From Psychrobacter immobilis (GTDB taxonomy: Bacteria > Pseudomonadota > Gammaproteobacteria > Pseudomonadales > Moraxellaceae), in contig NZ_CAJGZJ010000013.1 of NCBI RefSeq assembly GCF_904846225.1, positions 1-64,000 on the forward strand: DNA of 64,000 nucleotides. Direction: 5' to 3'. Every line of letters starts with the position of its first letter. The stretch's first letter is position 1. The position numbers and the translations under genes are program-made. The notes below the pieces were generated by a model. The model was given only the letters and a program-made list of their open reading frames with translations. It did no database searches and was not told the origin of the DNA. This document shows positions 1-9,578 of the stretch, one piece after another.

Positions 1-27
1 ATCTAATTAATTATAGTGAAATCGAAC

Positions 28-63
28 TTTGTAGGTGATGATAATTGGGTATAATCTATACCC
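28..63 (+). promoter_or_regulatory. prpB promoter with overlapping palindromic operator
   Basis: A perfect inverted repeat TGGGTATA-ATC-TATACCCA lies at 46-64. Its left half contains a consensus -10 hexamer, TATAAT, at 50-55. A plausible -35 (TTTGTA) sits at 28-33 with 16 bp between them. The position, about 40 bp before the prpB start, suggests that a repressor binding the palindrome would block the promoter. The regulator itself is not in the window; a GntR- or PrpR-type gene just upstream is the expectation from related genomes. The palindrome is seen; the regulatory role is inferred. Confidence 0.55.
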
Positions 64-101
64 ATAACGATCATACAAACCTCTTATGCAAGGACGACAA
101 A

Positions 102-995
102 ATGACCTCATCTTCAGCTGGCGCACGCTTTCGCAGTGCCCTAAAACAAAAAAACGATAACAATCAACCTCTACAGATTGCTGGTGCGATTAATGCCTAC
201 ACCGCTATGATGGCAACCCAAGTCGGTCACCAAGCGTTATATCTTTCTGGTGCAGGTGTTGCCAATTCGTCATTTGGACTGCCTGACTTGGGCATGACCA
301 GCCTTGATAACGTGTTAGAAGATGCGCGCCGTATTACGGACGCCGTAGATACGCCATTATTGGTAGATATTGATACAGGTTTTGGTGGCGCGTTTAATAT
401 CGCCCAAACCATTAGAAAAATGGAAAAAGCAGGCGTGGCAGCAGTACATATCGAAGACCAAGTGGCACAAAAGCGCTGTGGCCACCGCCCAAACAAAGAA
501 ATTGTTAGTATCTCAGAAATGGTTGATCGCCTCAAAGCCGCATTAGATGCCAAAACAGATCCTGATTTTGTCATTATGGCGCGTACGGATGCGCTATCGG
601 TCGAAGGTCTAGACGCTGCGGTTGAGCGTGCCGTTGCGTTCCAAGAAGCGGGTGCTGACATGATCTTTGCTGAAGCCTTAACCGATATCGAGATGTATTG
701 TAAGTTTACCGATGTGCTGGATATTCCAGTACTGGCTAATATGACGGAATTTGGTCAGACAGATCTTTATACCACAGAGCAGTTATATGGTGTGGGCGTC
801 GGTATGGTGTTGTATCCGCTATCTGCTTTTCGTGCGATGAACAAAGCGGCATTGAATGTCTATCAGCATTTATTAAACGATGGCACACAAGAAAAAGTCG
901 TCGATACCATGCAAACCCGTATGGAGCTATATGATTTCTTGAACTATCATGAGTTTGAGCAAACGCTAGACAAGCTGTTTGCCGATAATAAATAA
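102..995 (+). CDS. prpB: 2-methylisocitrate lyase PrpB
   Basis: PrpB cleaves 2-methylisocitrate to pyruvate and succinate, the last step of the methylcitrate cycle. The protein has the ICL/PEP mutase TIM-barrel signature: the DIDTGFGG metal-binding stretch at about 89-96, HIEDQ at 116-120, and the catalytic loop KRCGH at 124-128 with its cysteine. I chose the ATG at 102 rather than an in-frame ATG at 45, because AAGGAC at 90-95 is a well-spaced ribosome site and the resulting 297 residues match the usual family length of about 295. It is the first gene of the prp cluster and is followed 90 bp later by prpC. Confidence 0.95.
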   Translation: MTSSSAGARFRSALKQKNDNNQPLQIAGAINAYTAMMATQVGHQALYLSGAGVANSSFGLPDLGMTSLDNVLEDARRITDAVDTPLLVDIDTGFGGAFNIAQTIRKMEKAGVAAVHIEDQVAQKRCGHRPNKEIVSISEMVDRLKAALDAKTDPDFVIMARTDALSVEGLDAAVERAVAFQEAGADMIFAEALTDIEMYCKFTDVLDIPVLANMTEFGQTDLYTTEQLYGVGVGMVLYPLSAFRAMNKAALNVYQHLLNDGTQEKVVDTMQTRMELYDFLNYHEFEQTLDKLFADNK

Positions 996-1085
996 CTGTT
1001 AATCATTGACCATTAACGATTACTTATGAGCCGTATTTTTCACTGTAATACCCAATAAAAAGCTACCCACAAAAGGAATGTAATC

Positions 1086-2213
1086 ATGGCAGCACAGAAA
1101 GAACTTTCAGGCGCAGGTCTCCGTGGACAAGTCGCTGGCAAGACCGCACTATCAACCGTCGGTAAATCAGGCTCAGGTCTGACCTATCGTGGTTATGACG
1201 TGTCAGAATTGGCGGATAAATGCATCTTTGAAGAAGTCGCTTATCTACTGCTTTATGGCAACTTGCCCACTCAAACTGAGCTTGATGCTTATCAAACCAA
1301 ACTTAAAGGCTTACGCGGTCTGCCGCAGTCATTAAAAGACGTGCTTGAGCGTATCCCAGCGGACGCGCATCCAATGGATGTATTGCGTACGGGTTGCTCT
1401 ATGCTCGGCAATCTTGAGACCGAAATGAGTTTTGATGAGCAAAATGACCAAGCCGACCGTATGCTTGCGACATTCCCATCGATCATCAACTACTGGTATC
1501 GCTTCACTCATGACAACGTGCGTATCGAGACGGAAACGGACGATGAGACCGTTGGTGGTCACTTCTTGCATTTGCTAAAAGGCGAAAAGCCAAACGAGCT
1601 ACACGAAAAAGTCATGAACGTCTCACTTATCTTGTATGCAGAGCATGAGTTTAACGCCTCGACCTTTACTGCTCGCGTCTGTGCTTCTACCTTATCTGAC
1701 CTTCACTCCTGCATCACAGGTGCGATTGGCTCATTGCGCGGCCCTTTACATGGCGGTGCGAATGAGGCGGCGATGGACATGATCGAAGGCTTTGGCTCGG
1801 CTGATGACGCTGAAAAAGAGATGATGGCAATGCTGGCGCGTAAAGACAAAATCATGGGCTTTGGTCATGCCATCTATAGCGAGTCAGATCCGCGTAACGT
1901 GGTCATTAAAGGCTGGGCTGAAAAACTGGCGGCTGATGTGGGTGATGAGGTGCTATATCCTGTATCGGTCCGCGTAGAAGAAGTCATGTGGCGTGAGAAA
2001 AAACTGTTCGCCAATGCCGATTTTTTCCATGCATCAACCTATCACTTCATGGGGATTCCAACCAAACTGTTCACACCTATCTTTGTCTGCTCTCGCTTAA
2101 CTGGTTGGGCGGCACACGTGTTTGAGCAACGTGCGAACAATCGTATTATTCGCCCAAGTGCAGAATATATCGGTGAAGAATTGCGTCCTGTTCCTGATAT
2201 GAGTGCGCGTTAA
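1086..2213 (+). CDS. prpC: 2-methylcitrate synthase PrpC
   Basis: PrpC condenses propionyl-CoA with oxaloacetate to give 2-methylcitrate. The 375-residue protein has the citrate synthase fold signatures GPLHGGANEA at 219-228 and GFGHAIY...DPR at 258-270, which carry catalytic histidines; a catalytic Asp is expected further on. Its length is that of the short 2-methylcitrate synthase type rather than the 425-residue hexameric citrate synthase, and its position between prpB and acnD supports the methylcitrate assignment. An AAAGGAATG ribosome site precedes the ATG. Confidence 0.95.
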   Translation: MAAQKELSGAGLRGQVAGKTALSTVGKSGSGLTYRGYDVSELADKCIFEEVAYLLLYGNLPTQTELDAYQTKLKGLRGLPQSLKDVLERIPADAHPMDVLRTGCSMLGNLETEMSFDEQNDQADRMLATFPSIINYWYRFTHDNVRIETETDDETVGGHFLHLLKGEKPNELHEKVMNVSLILYAEHEFNASTFTARVCASTLSDLHSCITGAIGSLRGPLHGGANEAAMDMIEGFGSADDAEKEMMAMLARKDKIMGFGHAIYSESDPRNVVIKGWAEKLAADVGDEVLYPVSVRVEEVMWREKKLFANADFFHASTYHFMGIPTKLFTPIFVCSRLTGWAAHVFEQRANNRIIRPSAEYIGEELRPVPDMSAR

Positions 2214-2224
2214 TCATTTCATTG

Positions 2225-2253
2225 TCAGCCAGCATAATAATAATGCTGGCTGA
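2225..2253 (+). terminator. hairpin after prpC
   Basis: An 11-bp perfect stem (CAGCCAGCAT core) with a 7-base AT loop begins 12 bp after the prpC stop. It has no run of Ts after it, so it is more likely an mRNA 3'-end stabiliser or partial attenuator than a strong intrinsic terminator. It would lower acnD expression relative to prpBC if the genes share a transcript. Confidence 0.45.
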
Positions 2254-2344
2254 TAAACCTATAACGGTTAAAGCGAATATTTATTGGAAATTAGCCGTTA
2301 CGCTTTTTAATTATTCACTTAAATTTTCTCTAATTTTTAATAAT

Positions 2345-2403
2345 ATTCTTTTAGCAAAACTTACTAGCACATATGATGTTCATGGTTGTTTTGCTAAAAG
2401 AAT
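2345..2403. repeat. 16-bp perfect inverted repeat before acnD
   Basis: ATTCTTTTAGCAAAAC at 2345-2360 is repeated exactly in inverse at 2388-2403, with a 27-base loop between. It ends about 45 bp before the acnD start. It could be an operator, an RNA stem controlling acnD, or a decayed small mobile element. No gene is convincing in this gap; a 67-codon reading frame that crosses both repeats looks spurious. Confidence 0.6.
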
Positions 2404-2449
2404 GACTTTTTTATTTTATATATAAACAGCCAACCGCCAAAGGTGACTT

Positions 2450-5119
2450 ATGGACAACGCTTTAGTACAACCGATGAACGAACCCTTTAAAAAGCCACTA
2501 CCCGATACCGACCTATATTACTTTGACACACGCGAGGCCGTTGAAAATATCGAAGCGGGTGCTTATGATAAATTACCATTTTGCTCAAAAGTATTGTGTG
2601 AAAATTTGGTTCGTCGTTGTCCACCCGAGGACTTAACTGCCGCATTAAAACAACATATCGAAGGCAAACAAGATCTTGATTTTCCTTGGTATCCTGCCCG
2701 CGTCGTTTGTCATGACATCTTAGGTCAAACCGCCTTTGTTGATTTGGCAGGTCTACGTGATGCCATCGCTGAACAAGGTGGTGATCCATCAAAAGTAAAC
2801 CCTATCGTGCCAACTCAATTAATCGTCGATCATTCATTGGCGGTTGAGCACGCAGGCTTTGAAGAAGATGCGTTTGAGAAAAACCGCGCCATCGAAGAGC
2901 GCCGTAACGATGACCGCTTTCACTTTATCAACTGGTGCCAGTATGCTTTTGATAACGTGAACGTTGTACCGCCCGGCAACGGTATCATGCACCAAATTAA
3001 CCTAGAAAAAATGTCGCCAGTCGTCCAAGTCGTACACAATAAAGCGGGTGAACAAGTCGCCTTTGCCGATACCTTGGTTGGTACCGATAGCCATACACCC
3101 ATGGTTGATGCCTTGGGTGTGATCTCAATCGGTGTTGGTGGGTTAGAGGCTGAAAGCGTGATGCTAGGCAATCCATCGTACATGCGCCTACCAGACTATG
3201 TCGGTGTGAAGCTAACGGGTAAATTGCAAAAAGGCATTACTGGTACGGATCTAGTACTGGCGATGACCGAGTTTTTACGTGATGCAGGCGTGGTCTCTAC
3301 TTACATTGAATTCTTCGGTGAAGGTGCGCGCCAGCTGAGCGTTGGTGACCGCGCTTCTATCTCCAATATGACGCCAGAGTATGGCGCAACTGCTGCGATG
3401 TTCTATATCGATGAGCAAACTATTGACTATCTCCGTCTGACGGGTCGCTCTGAGGCTCAAATCAAACTGGTTGAGCAATATGCTAAGCAGACTGGCTTGT
3501 GGGCGGATGGTATGGAAAAAGCGGAATACGCCCGTGTGCTTGAGTTTGATTTATCCGCTGTTGTACGAAATATGGCAGGTCCTTCGCGCCCGCATGCTCG
3601 CGTTTCAACCACTGATTTGGTTGCCAAAGGTATCGCCCACGGTGACGGAGATAAGCTTCCTGAACCAAAAGACGGTCTCATGCCAGATGGTGCGGTCATT
3701 ATCGCGGCCATTACCAGCTGCACCAATACCTCAAACCCTCGCAATATGGTCGCGGCTGGCCTCGTTGCTCGTAACGCCAATGCCAAAGGTCTATTACGTA
3801 AGCCTTGGGTAAAATCTTCATTAGCGCCTGGTTCTAAAACCGTAAAAATGTACCTAGAAGAAGCAGGTCTCATGCCGGATCTACAAAAAATCGGCTTTGA
3901 TGTGGTTGGTTTCGCCTGTACGACTTGTAACGGTATGAGCGGTGCGCTCGACCCTGATATCGAAAAAGAAATCATTGATAATGATTTATTCACGACCGCC
4001 GTATTATCAGGCAACCGTAACTTTGATGGCCGTATTCACCCTTATGCCAAGCAAGCGTTTTTAGCCTCACCACCTCTGGTTATCGCTTATGCCATCGCGG
4101 GTAACATTCGCTTTGATATCGAAAAAGACTCATTGGGCAAAGACCAGAACGGCAATGACGTTTATCTAAAAGACATCTGGTTCGATGATGATGAAGTGGA
4201 TGCGATCGTCGCTAAAGCGGTGAAGCCCGAACAATTCAATGCTGTTTATATCCCAATGTTTGATGAGGCCAAAAAAGATACTGGCAAAGCATTAAGCCCG
4301 TTATACGATTGGCGCGAGATGACCACTTATATTCGCCGTCCTCCGTATTGGGAAGGTAAAATGGCCAAGAAAAACGCCTTGTCGGGCATGCGTCCCCTTG
4401 CCGTATTGGGTGACAATATCACTACTGACCATCTGTCACCATCTAATGCCATTATGGGCGATTCAGCGGCTGGCGAATACCTCGATACCATGGGTTTACC
4501 CTCTGAGGACTATAACTCTTATGCCACCCATCGCGGCGACCACTTAACCGCGCAGCGTGCGACTTTTGCCAATCCGAAATTACTAAACGAGATGGTTCGT
4601 GACGGTATTGATAATAAGCATGGCAACGTGATTCAAGGCTCGCTGGCACGTGTGGAACCAGAAGGTCAAGTCATGCGTATGTGGGAAGCCATTGAAACCT
4701 ACATGAACCGTGAGCAGCCCCTTATCATCATCGCCGGTGACGGCTATGGACAAGGATCAAGCCGTGACTGGGCGGCCAAAGGCGTGCGATTAGCGGGTGT
4801 AGAAGTGGTTGTCGCCGAAGACTTTGAGCGCATCCATCGTCAGAACTTAGTCGGTATGGGCGCCCTACCGCTACAGTTTGAAAAAGGGGTTACTCGTAAT
4901 ACCTTGAATATCGACGGCACCGAAGTATTTGATGTCACTGGTGAAGTCTCTGCTGGCGGTATGATGACGCTCGTGATTAACCGTGCTGACGGTAGCAAAC
5001 TTGATGTGCCTATCATTTGCCGCTTAGACACTGCCGATGAGGTAAAAATGTATCATGCGGGCGGTATGCTACAGCGCTTTGCTAAAGAGTTTATCGATGG
5101 TACGTTGGATATTGCTTAG
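2450..5119 (+). CDS. acnD: Fe/S-dependent 2-methylcitrate dehydratase AcnD
   Basis: AcnD dehydrates 2-methylcitrate in the methylcitrate cycle and works with PrpF, which isomerises its product. The 889-residue aconitase-family protein shows the three Fe-S cysteines, one in TSCTNTSN at about 424 and two in ACTTCNG at about 489-492, and the C-terminal swivel-domain signature GDGYGQGSSRDWAAKG near 762. The length fits AcnD (about 865-890). Position between prpC and, after an insertion, prpF supports AcnD over housekeeping AcnA. Start chosen at ATG 2450 after AAAGGTG. Confidence 0.93.
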   Translation: MDNALVQPMNEPFKKPLPDTDLYYFDTREAVENIEAGAYDKLPFCSKVLCENLVRRCPPEDLTAALKQHIEGKQDLDFPWYPARVVCHDILGQTAFVDLAGLRDAIAEQGGDPSKVNPIVPTQLIVDHSLAVEHAGFEEDAFEKNRAIEERRNDDRFHFINWCQYAFDNVNVVPPGNGIMHQINLEKMSPVVQVVHNKAGEQVAFADTLVGTDSHTPMVDALGVISIGVGGLEAESVMLGNPSYMRLPDYVGVKLTGKLQKGITGTDLVLAMTEFLRDAGVVSTYIEFFGEGARQLSVGDRASISNMTPEYGATAAMFYIDEQTIDYLRLTGRSEAQIKLVEQYAKQTGLWADGMEKAEYARVLEFDLSAVVRNMAGPSRPHARVSTTDLVAKGIAHGDGDKLPEPKDGLMPDGAVIIAAITSCTNTSNPRNMVAAGLVARNANAKGLLRKPWVKSSLAPGSKTVKMYLEEAGLMPDLQKIGFDVVGFACTTCNGMSGALDPDIEKEIIDNDLFTTAVLSGNRNFDGRIHPYAKQAFLASPPLVIAYAIAGNIRFDIEKDSLGKDQNGNDVYLKDIWFDDDEVDAIVAKAVKPEQFNAVYIPMFDEAKKDTGKALSPLYDWREMTTYIRRPPYWEGKMAKKNALSGMRPLAVLGDNITTDHLSPSNAIMGDSAAGEYLDTMGLPSEDYNSYATHRGDHLTAQRATFANPKLLNEMVRDGIDNKHGNVIQGSLARVEPEGQVMRMWEAIETYMNREQPLIIIAGDGYGQGSSRDWAAKGVRLAGVEVVVAEDFERIHRQNLVGMGALPLQFEKGVTRNTLNIDGTEVFDVTGEVSAGGMMTLVINRADGSKLDVPIICRLDTADEVKMYHAGGMLQRFAKEFIDGTLDIA

Positions 5120-5251
5120 GTTTTTAGAGTTGTAAGTGTATAAAAAATAAGAGCTGACGTTGTATAAATCGTATATAGCGTTGGCTTTCCCTATTGATAA
5201 TGAGTAATGTTTGTATGATACTTTATAGAGGTTAGGACTAAGAGAAAATTT

Positions 5252-5479
5252 ATGAAAATTGTCCGTTTTTCAGAAGCTAAAAAGAATCTTAAAGTGATCT
5301 TAGATACAGTTAGTGACGATGCTGATGTGATAATTATCAATCGTTATAAAGCTAATGATGCGGTAGTGATGTCGCTTAAACAGTATGACAGCTTGATGGA
5401 AACGCTTTATTTATTGAAGTCGCCTGCTAATGTGGCTCATTTGGCTAAGTCTATTGCGCAGTATGAGAATAAAAAATAA
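5252..5479 (+). CDS. orphan YefM/Phd-type antitoxin
   Basis: This 75-residue protein resembles YefM antitoxins: an N-terminal SEAKKNL segment of the Phd/YefM DNA-binding fold, VVMSLKQYDSLMETLYLL in the middle, and an LKSPANVAHLAKSI tail like the YoeB-binding region. In known modules the yoeB toxin gene follows directly on the same strand; here the next gene is on the opposite strand and ends 3 bp away, so the antitoxin has no partner. It may protect against a YoeB encoded elsewhere or be a relic. A GGACTAAGAGA stretch gives a weak ribosome site. Confidence 0.75.
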   Translation: MKIVRFSEAKKNLKVILDTVSDDADVIIINRYKANDAVVMSLKQYDSLMETLYLLKSPANVAHLAKSIAQYENKK

Positions 5480-5482
5480 ATG

Positions 5483-5776
5483 TTAAAGTATCAATTTAAC
5501 ATCACGATAAAAATTTTCATGTGCTCCTACCATCAATAAAGTGAGAACCAGCTCACCATCGTTAATCTGATAGGCTAGCAATGTTAATTGCTTTACCATT
5601 TTAAACTTATAAACACGTACAGATGATAAGTCGCCAGCTTTCTGTTCACCAAGCTCAGGGTTATCAATAATGTCACGCACAGCATTATCTAAATCAGCTT
5701 TCTGATTCTTATGTAATTTTTTAACGACTTTCTTAAAGCTATGCGACTGAATAACACTTAAAGATTGAGTCATCAT
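5483..5776 (-). CDS. RelE/ParE-family toxin
   Basis: This 97-residue basic protein has the RelE/ParE superfamily pattern: an N-terminal helix pair (FKKVVKKLHKNQKADLDNAV), the AGDLSSVRVYKFK strand region, then LLAYQINDGELVLTLLMVGAHENFYRDV, matching the common 'VGxHENFYRDL' ending. Such toxins cleave mRNA on the ribosome or poison gyrase; which one applies cannot be told here. Its ATG abuts the stop codon of the antitoxin gene, giving tight coupling. Together they form one module inserted on the opposite strand to the prp genes. Confidence 0.8.
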   Translation of the reverse strand: MMTQSLSVIQSHSFKKVVKKLHKNQKADLDNAVRDIIDNPELGEQKAGDLSSVRVYKFKMVKQLTLLAYQINDGELVLTLLMVGAHENFYRDVKLIL

Positions 5777-5998
5777 TTATCCAAATTCGTAAGGCTCGAC
5801 CATACCAGCATCAGCTTCTGCTTGAGCAATTAATAACTGACGCACAAATTCGTAAGATAAATCAGGATTATCTTCCATAATTTGACCGATAGTAGCCCAA
5901 TGCTCTATTTGTTTTGGTGGTGTTCTATGCTGTGCTCTTGCTATTGCGTGTGCCTTGTCGACTAACGCTTGGTCAAGTCTAATACTTGCTGTTGCCAT
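5777..5998 (-). CDS. ParD-like antitoxin
   Basis: A 73-residue protein that opens with a ribbon-helix-helix-like strand (ATASIRLDQALVDKA) and contains KQIEHWATIGQIMEDNPDLS, typical of the ParD-like antitoxin family that carries 'IEHWARIG'. It should bind and neutralise the following toxin and repress their promoter. AAGGAG is present just before the start on the minus strand. A small palindrome TGTGG-N7-CCACA at 6063-6079, about 65 bp upstream, is a possible operator. Confidence 0.8.
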   Translation of the reverse strand: MATASIRLDQALVDKAHAIARAQHRTPPKQIEHWATIGQIMEDNPDLSYEFVRQLLIAQAEADAGMVEPYEFG

Positions 5999-6145
5999 GA
6001 CAATCTCCTTGATTAACTTACTTAGAATTATGAATAATTTAGTATTAATATTTCAGATATATTGTGGCATTTTACCACAGGTGCTAATTATTAACTAATA
6101 CCATTAAGTCAATATGACTTAAAACCAATAAAAGGACTTTCAATC

Positions 6146-7399
6146 ATGAGCCAAACCAATACTAAGTTTGCCCCGCAAATCTCCATCCCCGCTACCTATA
6201 TGCGCGGTGGCACCTCAAAAGGTATGTTTTTTAAATTGTCTGATTTGCCAGAACGCTGTCAGAAAGTAGGCAGCGACCGTGACAATTTCTTATTGCGCGT
6301 CGTCGGTAGCCCAGACCCTTATGGCAAACAAATTGACGGTTTGGGCAATGGGACTTCTAGCACATCAAAAACGGTTATTTTGTCACCTGCCAATAACAGC
6401 CCTGATAAAGCAGAACACGATGTCAATTACCTGTTTGGACAAGTAAACATCGCCAAGCCTATGATTGATTGGGCGGGTAATTGTGGTAACTTGACCGCCG
6501 CCGTCGGCGCTTGTGCCATTAATATGGGTTTGGTAGATGCGAAAAAAATTGCCAACAGTATCAATAAAGATACTAATGACGGTATTTGTGAAGTACGCAT
6601 TTGGCAACAGAATATCGGTAAAACCATCATCGCCCATGTGCCCATTTATACGGACGCGCAAGGCAATGTCCAAGTGCAAGAAACGGGCGACTTTGAATTG
6701 GATGGTGTTACCTTCCCTGCCGCTGAAGTAAAAATTGAATTTATTGATCCGGTAGACTCATCAAGCGATATGTTCCCTACTGGTAATTTGGTCGATGATT
6801 TTGATGTGTCTGGTTTTGGTCTAAATGCCGATAGTATCAAAGCCACCTTTATCAGTGCAGGTATCCCGACCATTTTTATGAAGGCTGAAGATTTGGGCTT
6901 TACTGGCATTGAACTACAAGGTGACATCAATAGTGATGGTGAGCTACTTGCCAAGCTTGAGAGTATCCGAGCCAAAGGTGGCGTTGCGATGGGGCTGTTC
7001 AAAGACGTTAGTGAGGCGCAAACCAGTCAGCACATGCCAAAGCTTGCGTGGGTCGCACCTGCTCAAAGCTACAGCGCCTCTAGTGGCAAAGCCGTTGATG
7101 CCAATGACATTGATTTGGTCGTACGAGCGATGAGCATGGGTCAATTGCATCATGCGATGATGGGCACGGCAGCGGTCGCGATTGCCGCCGCAGCGACGAC
7201 GCAAGGTACATTGGTCAACGAAGCCGCTGGCGGTAGCGAATTCTCAGAAGTACGCTTTGGTCATCCCTCTGGTACTTTGTTAGTAGGCGGAAAAACCGAA
7301 CAAGTCGATGGTCGCTGGCAAGCAAAAAAGGTCTCGATGAGTCGTTCAGCTCGTCGTATCATGGTTGGACAAGTATTTATACCAGCGGATAGTTTTTAA
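6146..7399 (+). CDS. prpF: 2-methylaconitate cis-trans isomerase PrpF
   Basis: PrpF isomerises the 2-methylaconitate made by AcnD so that an aconitase can hydrate it. The 417-residue protein begins with the family signature PATYMRGGTSKGMFF near residue 15 and has the NCGNLTAAVG segment near 115 and FGHPSG near 372, as in the diaminopimelate epimerase-like fold. In most genomes prpF directly follows acnD; here about 1 kb of toxin-antitoxin genes separates them. An AAAGGAC ribosome site precedes the start. Confidence 0.93.
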   Translation: MSQTNTKFAPQISIPATYMRGGTSKGMFFKLSDLPERCQKVGSDRDNFLLRVVGSPDPYGKQIDGLGNGTSSTSKTVILSPANNSPDKAEHDVNYLFGQVNIAKPMIDWAGNCGNLTAAVGACAINMGLVDAKKIANSINKDTNDGICEVRIWQQNIGKTIIAHVPIYTDAQGNVQVQETGDFELDGVTFPAAEVKIEFIDPVDSSSDMFPTGNLVDDFDVSGFGLNADSIKATFISAGIPTIFMKAEDLGFTGIELQGDINSDGELLAKLESIRAKGGVAMGLFKDVSEAQTSQHMPKLAWVAPAQSYSASSGKAVDANDIDLVVRAMSMGQLHHAMMGTAAVAIAAAATTQGTLVNEAAGGSEFSEVRFGHPSGTLLVGGKTEQVDGRWQAKKVSMSRSARRIMVGQVFIPADSF

Positions 7400-7435
7400 A
7401 GCTTATCAGTAGCTTAAGACACTAGATATTAAAAT

Positions 7436-7463
7436 AAATGGACTGCTCGTTAGCAGTCCATTT
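7436..7463 (+). terminator. intrinsic terminator after prpF
   Basis: A 12-bp stem with a CGTT loop (AAATGGACTGCT and its complement) lies 37 bp after the prpF stop and ends in a TTTTGT stretch. It should end prpF transcripts and separate them from the ABC transporter gene. Confidence 0.7.
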
Positions 7464-7655
7464 TGTCCTATGAAGGGTAGTAAAGACGGCTTAGCTGTAC
7501 CATTTGCATCCATCAGCTGTATTTTCGAATAAAATTACAGGATAATACTGCTATCATAAAAGCTAACTGTCAGATTTTCTAAAATTTTTGCTGCTACAGC
7601 ACTTTTATATTCACATCATCAATTATTTAATGACTACGACTAATAGATCAACTAT

Positions 7656-9506
7656 ATGCCAACCACCCCTGAACTTAGCAAATCTCAATTCAAAAAACCG
7701 CCACTCAAAAAAACGGAGCGGCGGGCATTACTGTGGGATATCCTAAAAAAACTTGCCGTCTTTGCTGCGCCTTATAAAACCTTAATTATAGCGACCTTAA
7801 TATTGACGGTGCTTGGCTCTTTTACCGCACAGGTCAATGCCTTTGTACTGCGCTATGCGGTTGATACTTTAACCGAGATTGCCACCCTTGCCGAACCTTG
7901 GGCAGCAGGTTTGCGTATGCTCGGCATCATCAGCGCGGTGCTTTTGACAAAAGAGATACTGTCGATATTCATCTCTTTTGGTCAGCGCTTTTACGGTGAA
8001 AAGATTCGCATCAATCTGTCGCGTGATTTATCACAAAAAATCATTGAGCGTATCCTAACCTACCGCATGTCGTTTTATACCAGTAGCGAAAACGACAGTG
8101 GTAAGCTGCAAACCCGTATCGATTATGGCGTTAGCAGTCTAACCAGTCTTGTGCAAAACTTCTTTATCGATATGCTACCGCTGTTTGCCAGTGCGATTGT
8201 CTCACTTATCATTATGTTTTCGACCAACGTTTGGATCGGCTTGGTTGGTCTTATTATCATTCCGATTTACTTCTTCATCAGTCAAAAACAAGCGCGGCGT
8301 CTACAAGGTTTTCGTCGTCAAATGCGTGGTTATCGAGAAGCCAAAAGTGGTTTGGTCATCTCACTGATTAACTCTATCAGCGTGGTAAAGTCTTTTGTCC
8401 GTGAATCTATTGAGGCGGAGAAGCATTTAACCATTCAGAAAGACATGACTGATAATCAGCTGCGTATTCGTAGTATTGGTTTTATTTACGATGCCATAAA
8501 GACCTTTATTGAACAAATAGGCGTGGTGGTGATCATTCTGCTGACGTCCTACTTTGTGTTAAAAGGCCAGATGACCATCGGTATGATTTTATTCCATGTC
8601 ATGCTGTTTCAAAACGTGGCCGCCCCTATTCGTCAATTGCACCGTATCTATGATCAAATCAATAACGCCCTGACTTATGCTGAAGGCTTCTTTGATATCT
8701 TAGAAGATGACGAGCAAGTTGAAAATGTCGATGGCAGGAGCAGTAAAAATCTAAAAGGTCACATTGAGCTAAAAAACGTTGATTTTACTTATCCTAATGG
8801 CACGCAAGCACTAAAAGATATCAGCTTTACTATTAAACCCAATCGCATTACGGCGCTGGTGGGCTTAAGCGGCGCTGGCAAGAGTACTATTATCAATCTA
8901 TTGGTGAAGTTTTACGCGCCAGATGCTGGCACTATATGTCTAGATGGGCATGATTTGGCCGACTGCGATACCCATGAGTTGCGTCAAAATATTGGCTTGG
9001 TACTACAAAGCAATCATATATTTTCGGGTACGATTAGCGAAAATATTCGTTATGGCGATATGAATGCTACCGATGAAGATATTATCGTCGCTGCCAAAAA
9101 AGCCTCGATTCATGAGCAAATTATATCGTTATCAGAGGGTTATGAGAGTACCGCTAAATCATTGTCAGGCGGTCAACAGCAGCGTATTGCGCTGGCACGG
9201 ATGTTCTTAAAAGATCCGCCTATTGTGTTTTTGGATGAGCCAACTGCCAGTCTTGATGCGATTGCCAGTCAACAAGTCAAAAAAAGCCTCGACCTCATCA
9301 AAAAAGACCGCACGGTGATTATGGTCTCGCACAATATTGCTCAAATTATCGATGCCGATGATTTGGTTGTGATAGAAGATGGTCGCGTGGTCGAGACAGG
9401 TACTCACGAAGCGCTATATGAAAAACACGGTAAGTATTTCGAGATATTTAGCGCCATGTCTGATAGTTTAAATTTGGACAAGATCAGCCAAACTATCAAT
9501 GGCTGA
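7656..9506 (+). CDS. ABC exporter, fused membrane and ATPase domains
   Basis: A 616-residue type I ABC exporter half-transporter with an N-terminal membrane domain of about six helices (roughly residues 35-330) and a C-terminal ATPase. Visible motifs are Walker A GLSGAGKS near 405, the signature LSGGQQQR near 503, Walker B PIVFLDEP near 523, and the H-loop VSHN near 560. It probably acts as a homodimer. The substrate cannot be told from sequence; lipids, peptides and drugs are all possible. It lies alone between prpF and an acetyltransferase. Confidence 0.9.
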   Translation: MPTTPELSKSQFKKPPLKKTERRALLWDILKKLAVFAAPYKTLIIATLILTVLGSFTAQVNAFVLRYAVDTLTEIATLAEPWAAGLRMLGIISAVLLTKEILSIFISFGQRFYGEKIRINLSRDLSQKIIERILTYRMSFYTSSENDSGKLQTRIDYGVSSLTSLVQNFFIDMLPLFASAIVSLIIMFSTNVWIGLVGLIIIPIYFFISQKQARRLQGFRRQMRGYREAKSGLVISLINSISVVKSFVRESIEAEKHLTIQKDMTDNQLRIRSIGFIYDAIKTFIEQIGVVVIILLTSYFVLKGQMTIGMILFHVMLFQNVAAPIRQLHRIYDQINNALTYAEGFFDILEDDEQVENVDGRSSKNLKGHIELKNVDFTYPNGTQALKDISFTIKPNRITALVGLSGAGKSTIINLLVKFYAPDAGTICLDGHDLADCDTHELRQNIGLVLQSNHIFSGTISENIRYGDMNATDEDIIVAAKKASIHEQIISLSEGYESTAKSLSGGQQQRIALARMFLKDPPIVFLDEPTASLDAIASQQVKKSLDLIKKDRTVIMVSHNIAQIIDADDLVVIEDGRVVETGTHEALYEKHGKYFEIFSAMSDSLNLDKISQTING

Positions 9507-9578
9507 TCAGTGGTTAATGCCTGCCTAACTCGTTATAATGCCACTCTTTTAAAGTCTATTGTCAAAAGCTGAACCACT

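Noticed and set aside
2222..2425. 67-codon open frame between prpC and acnD
   Set aside because: No ribosome site, AT-rich and hydrophobic without family resemblance, and it runs through both inverted repeats.
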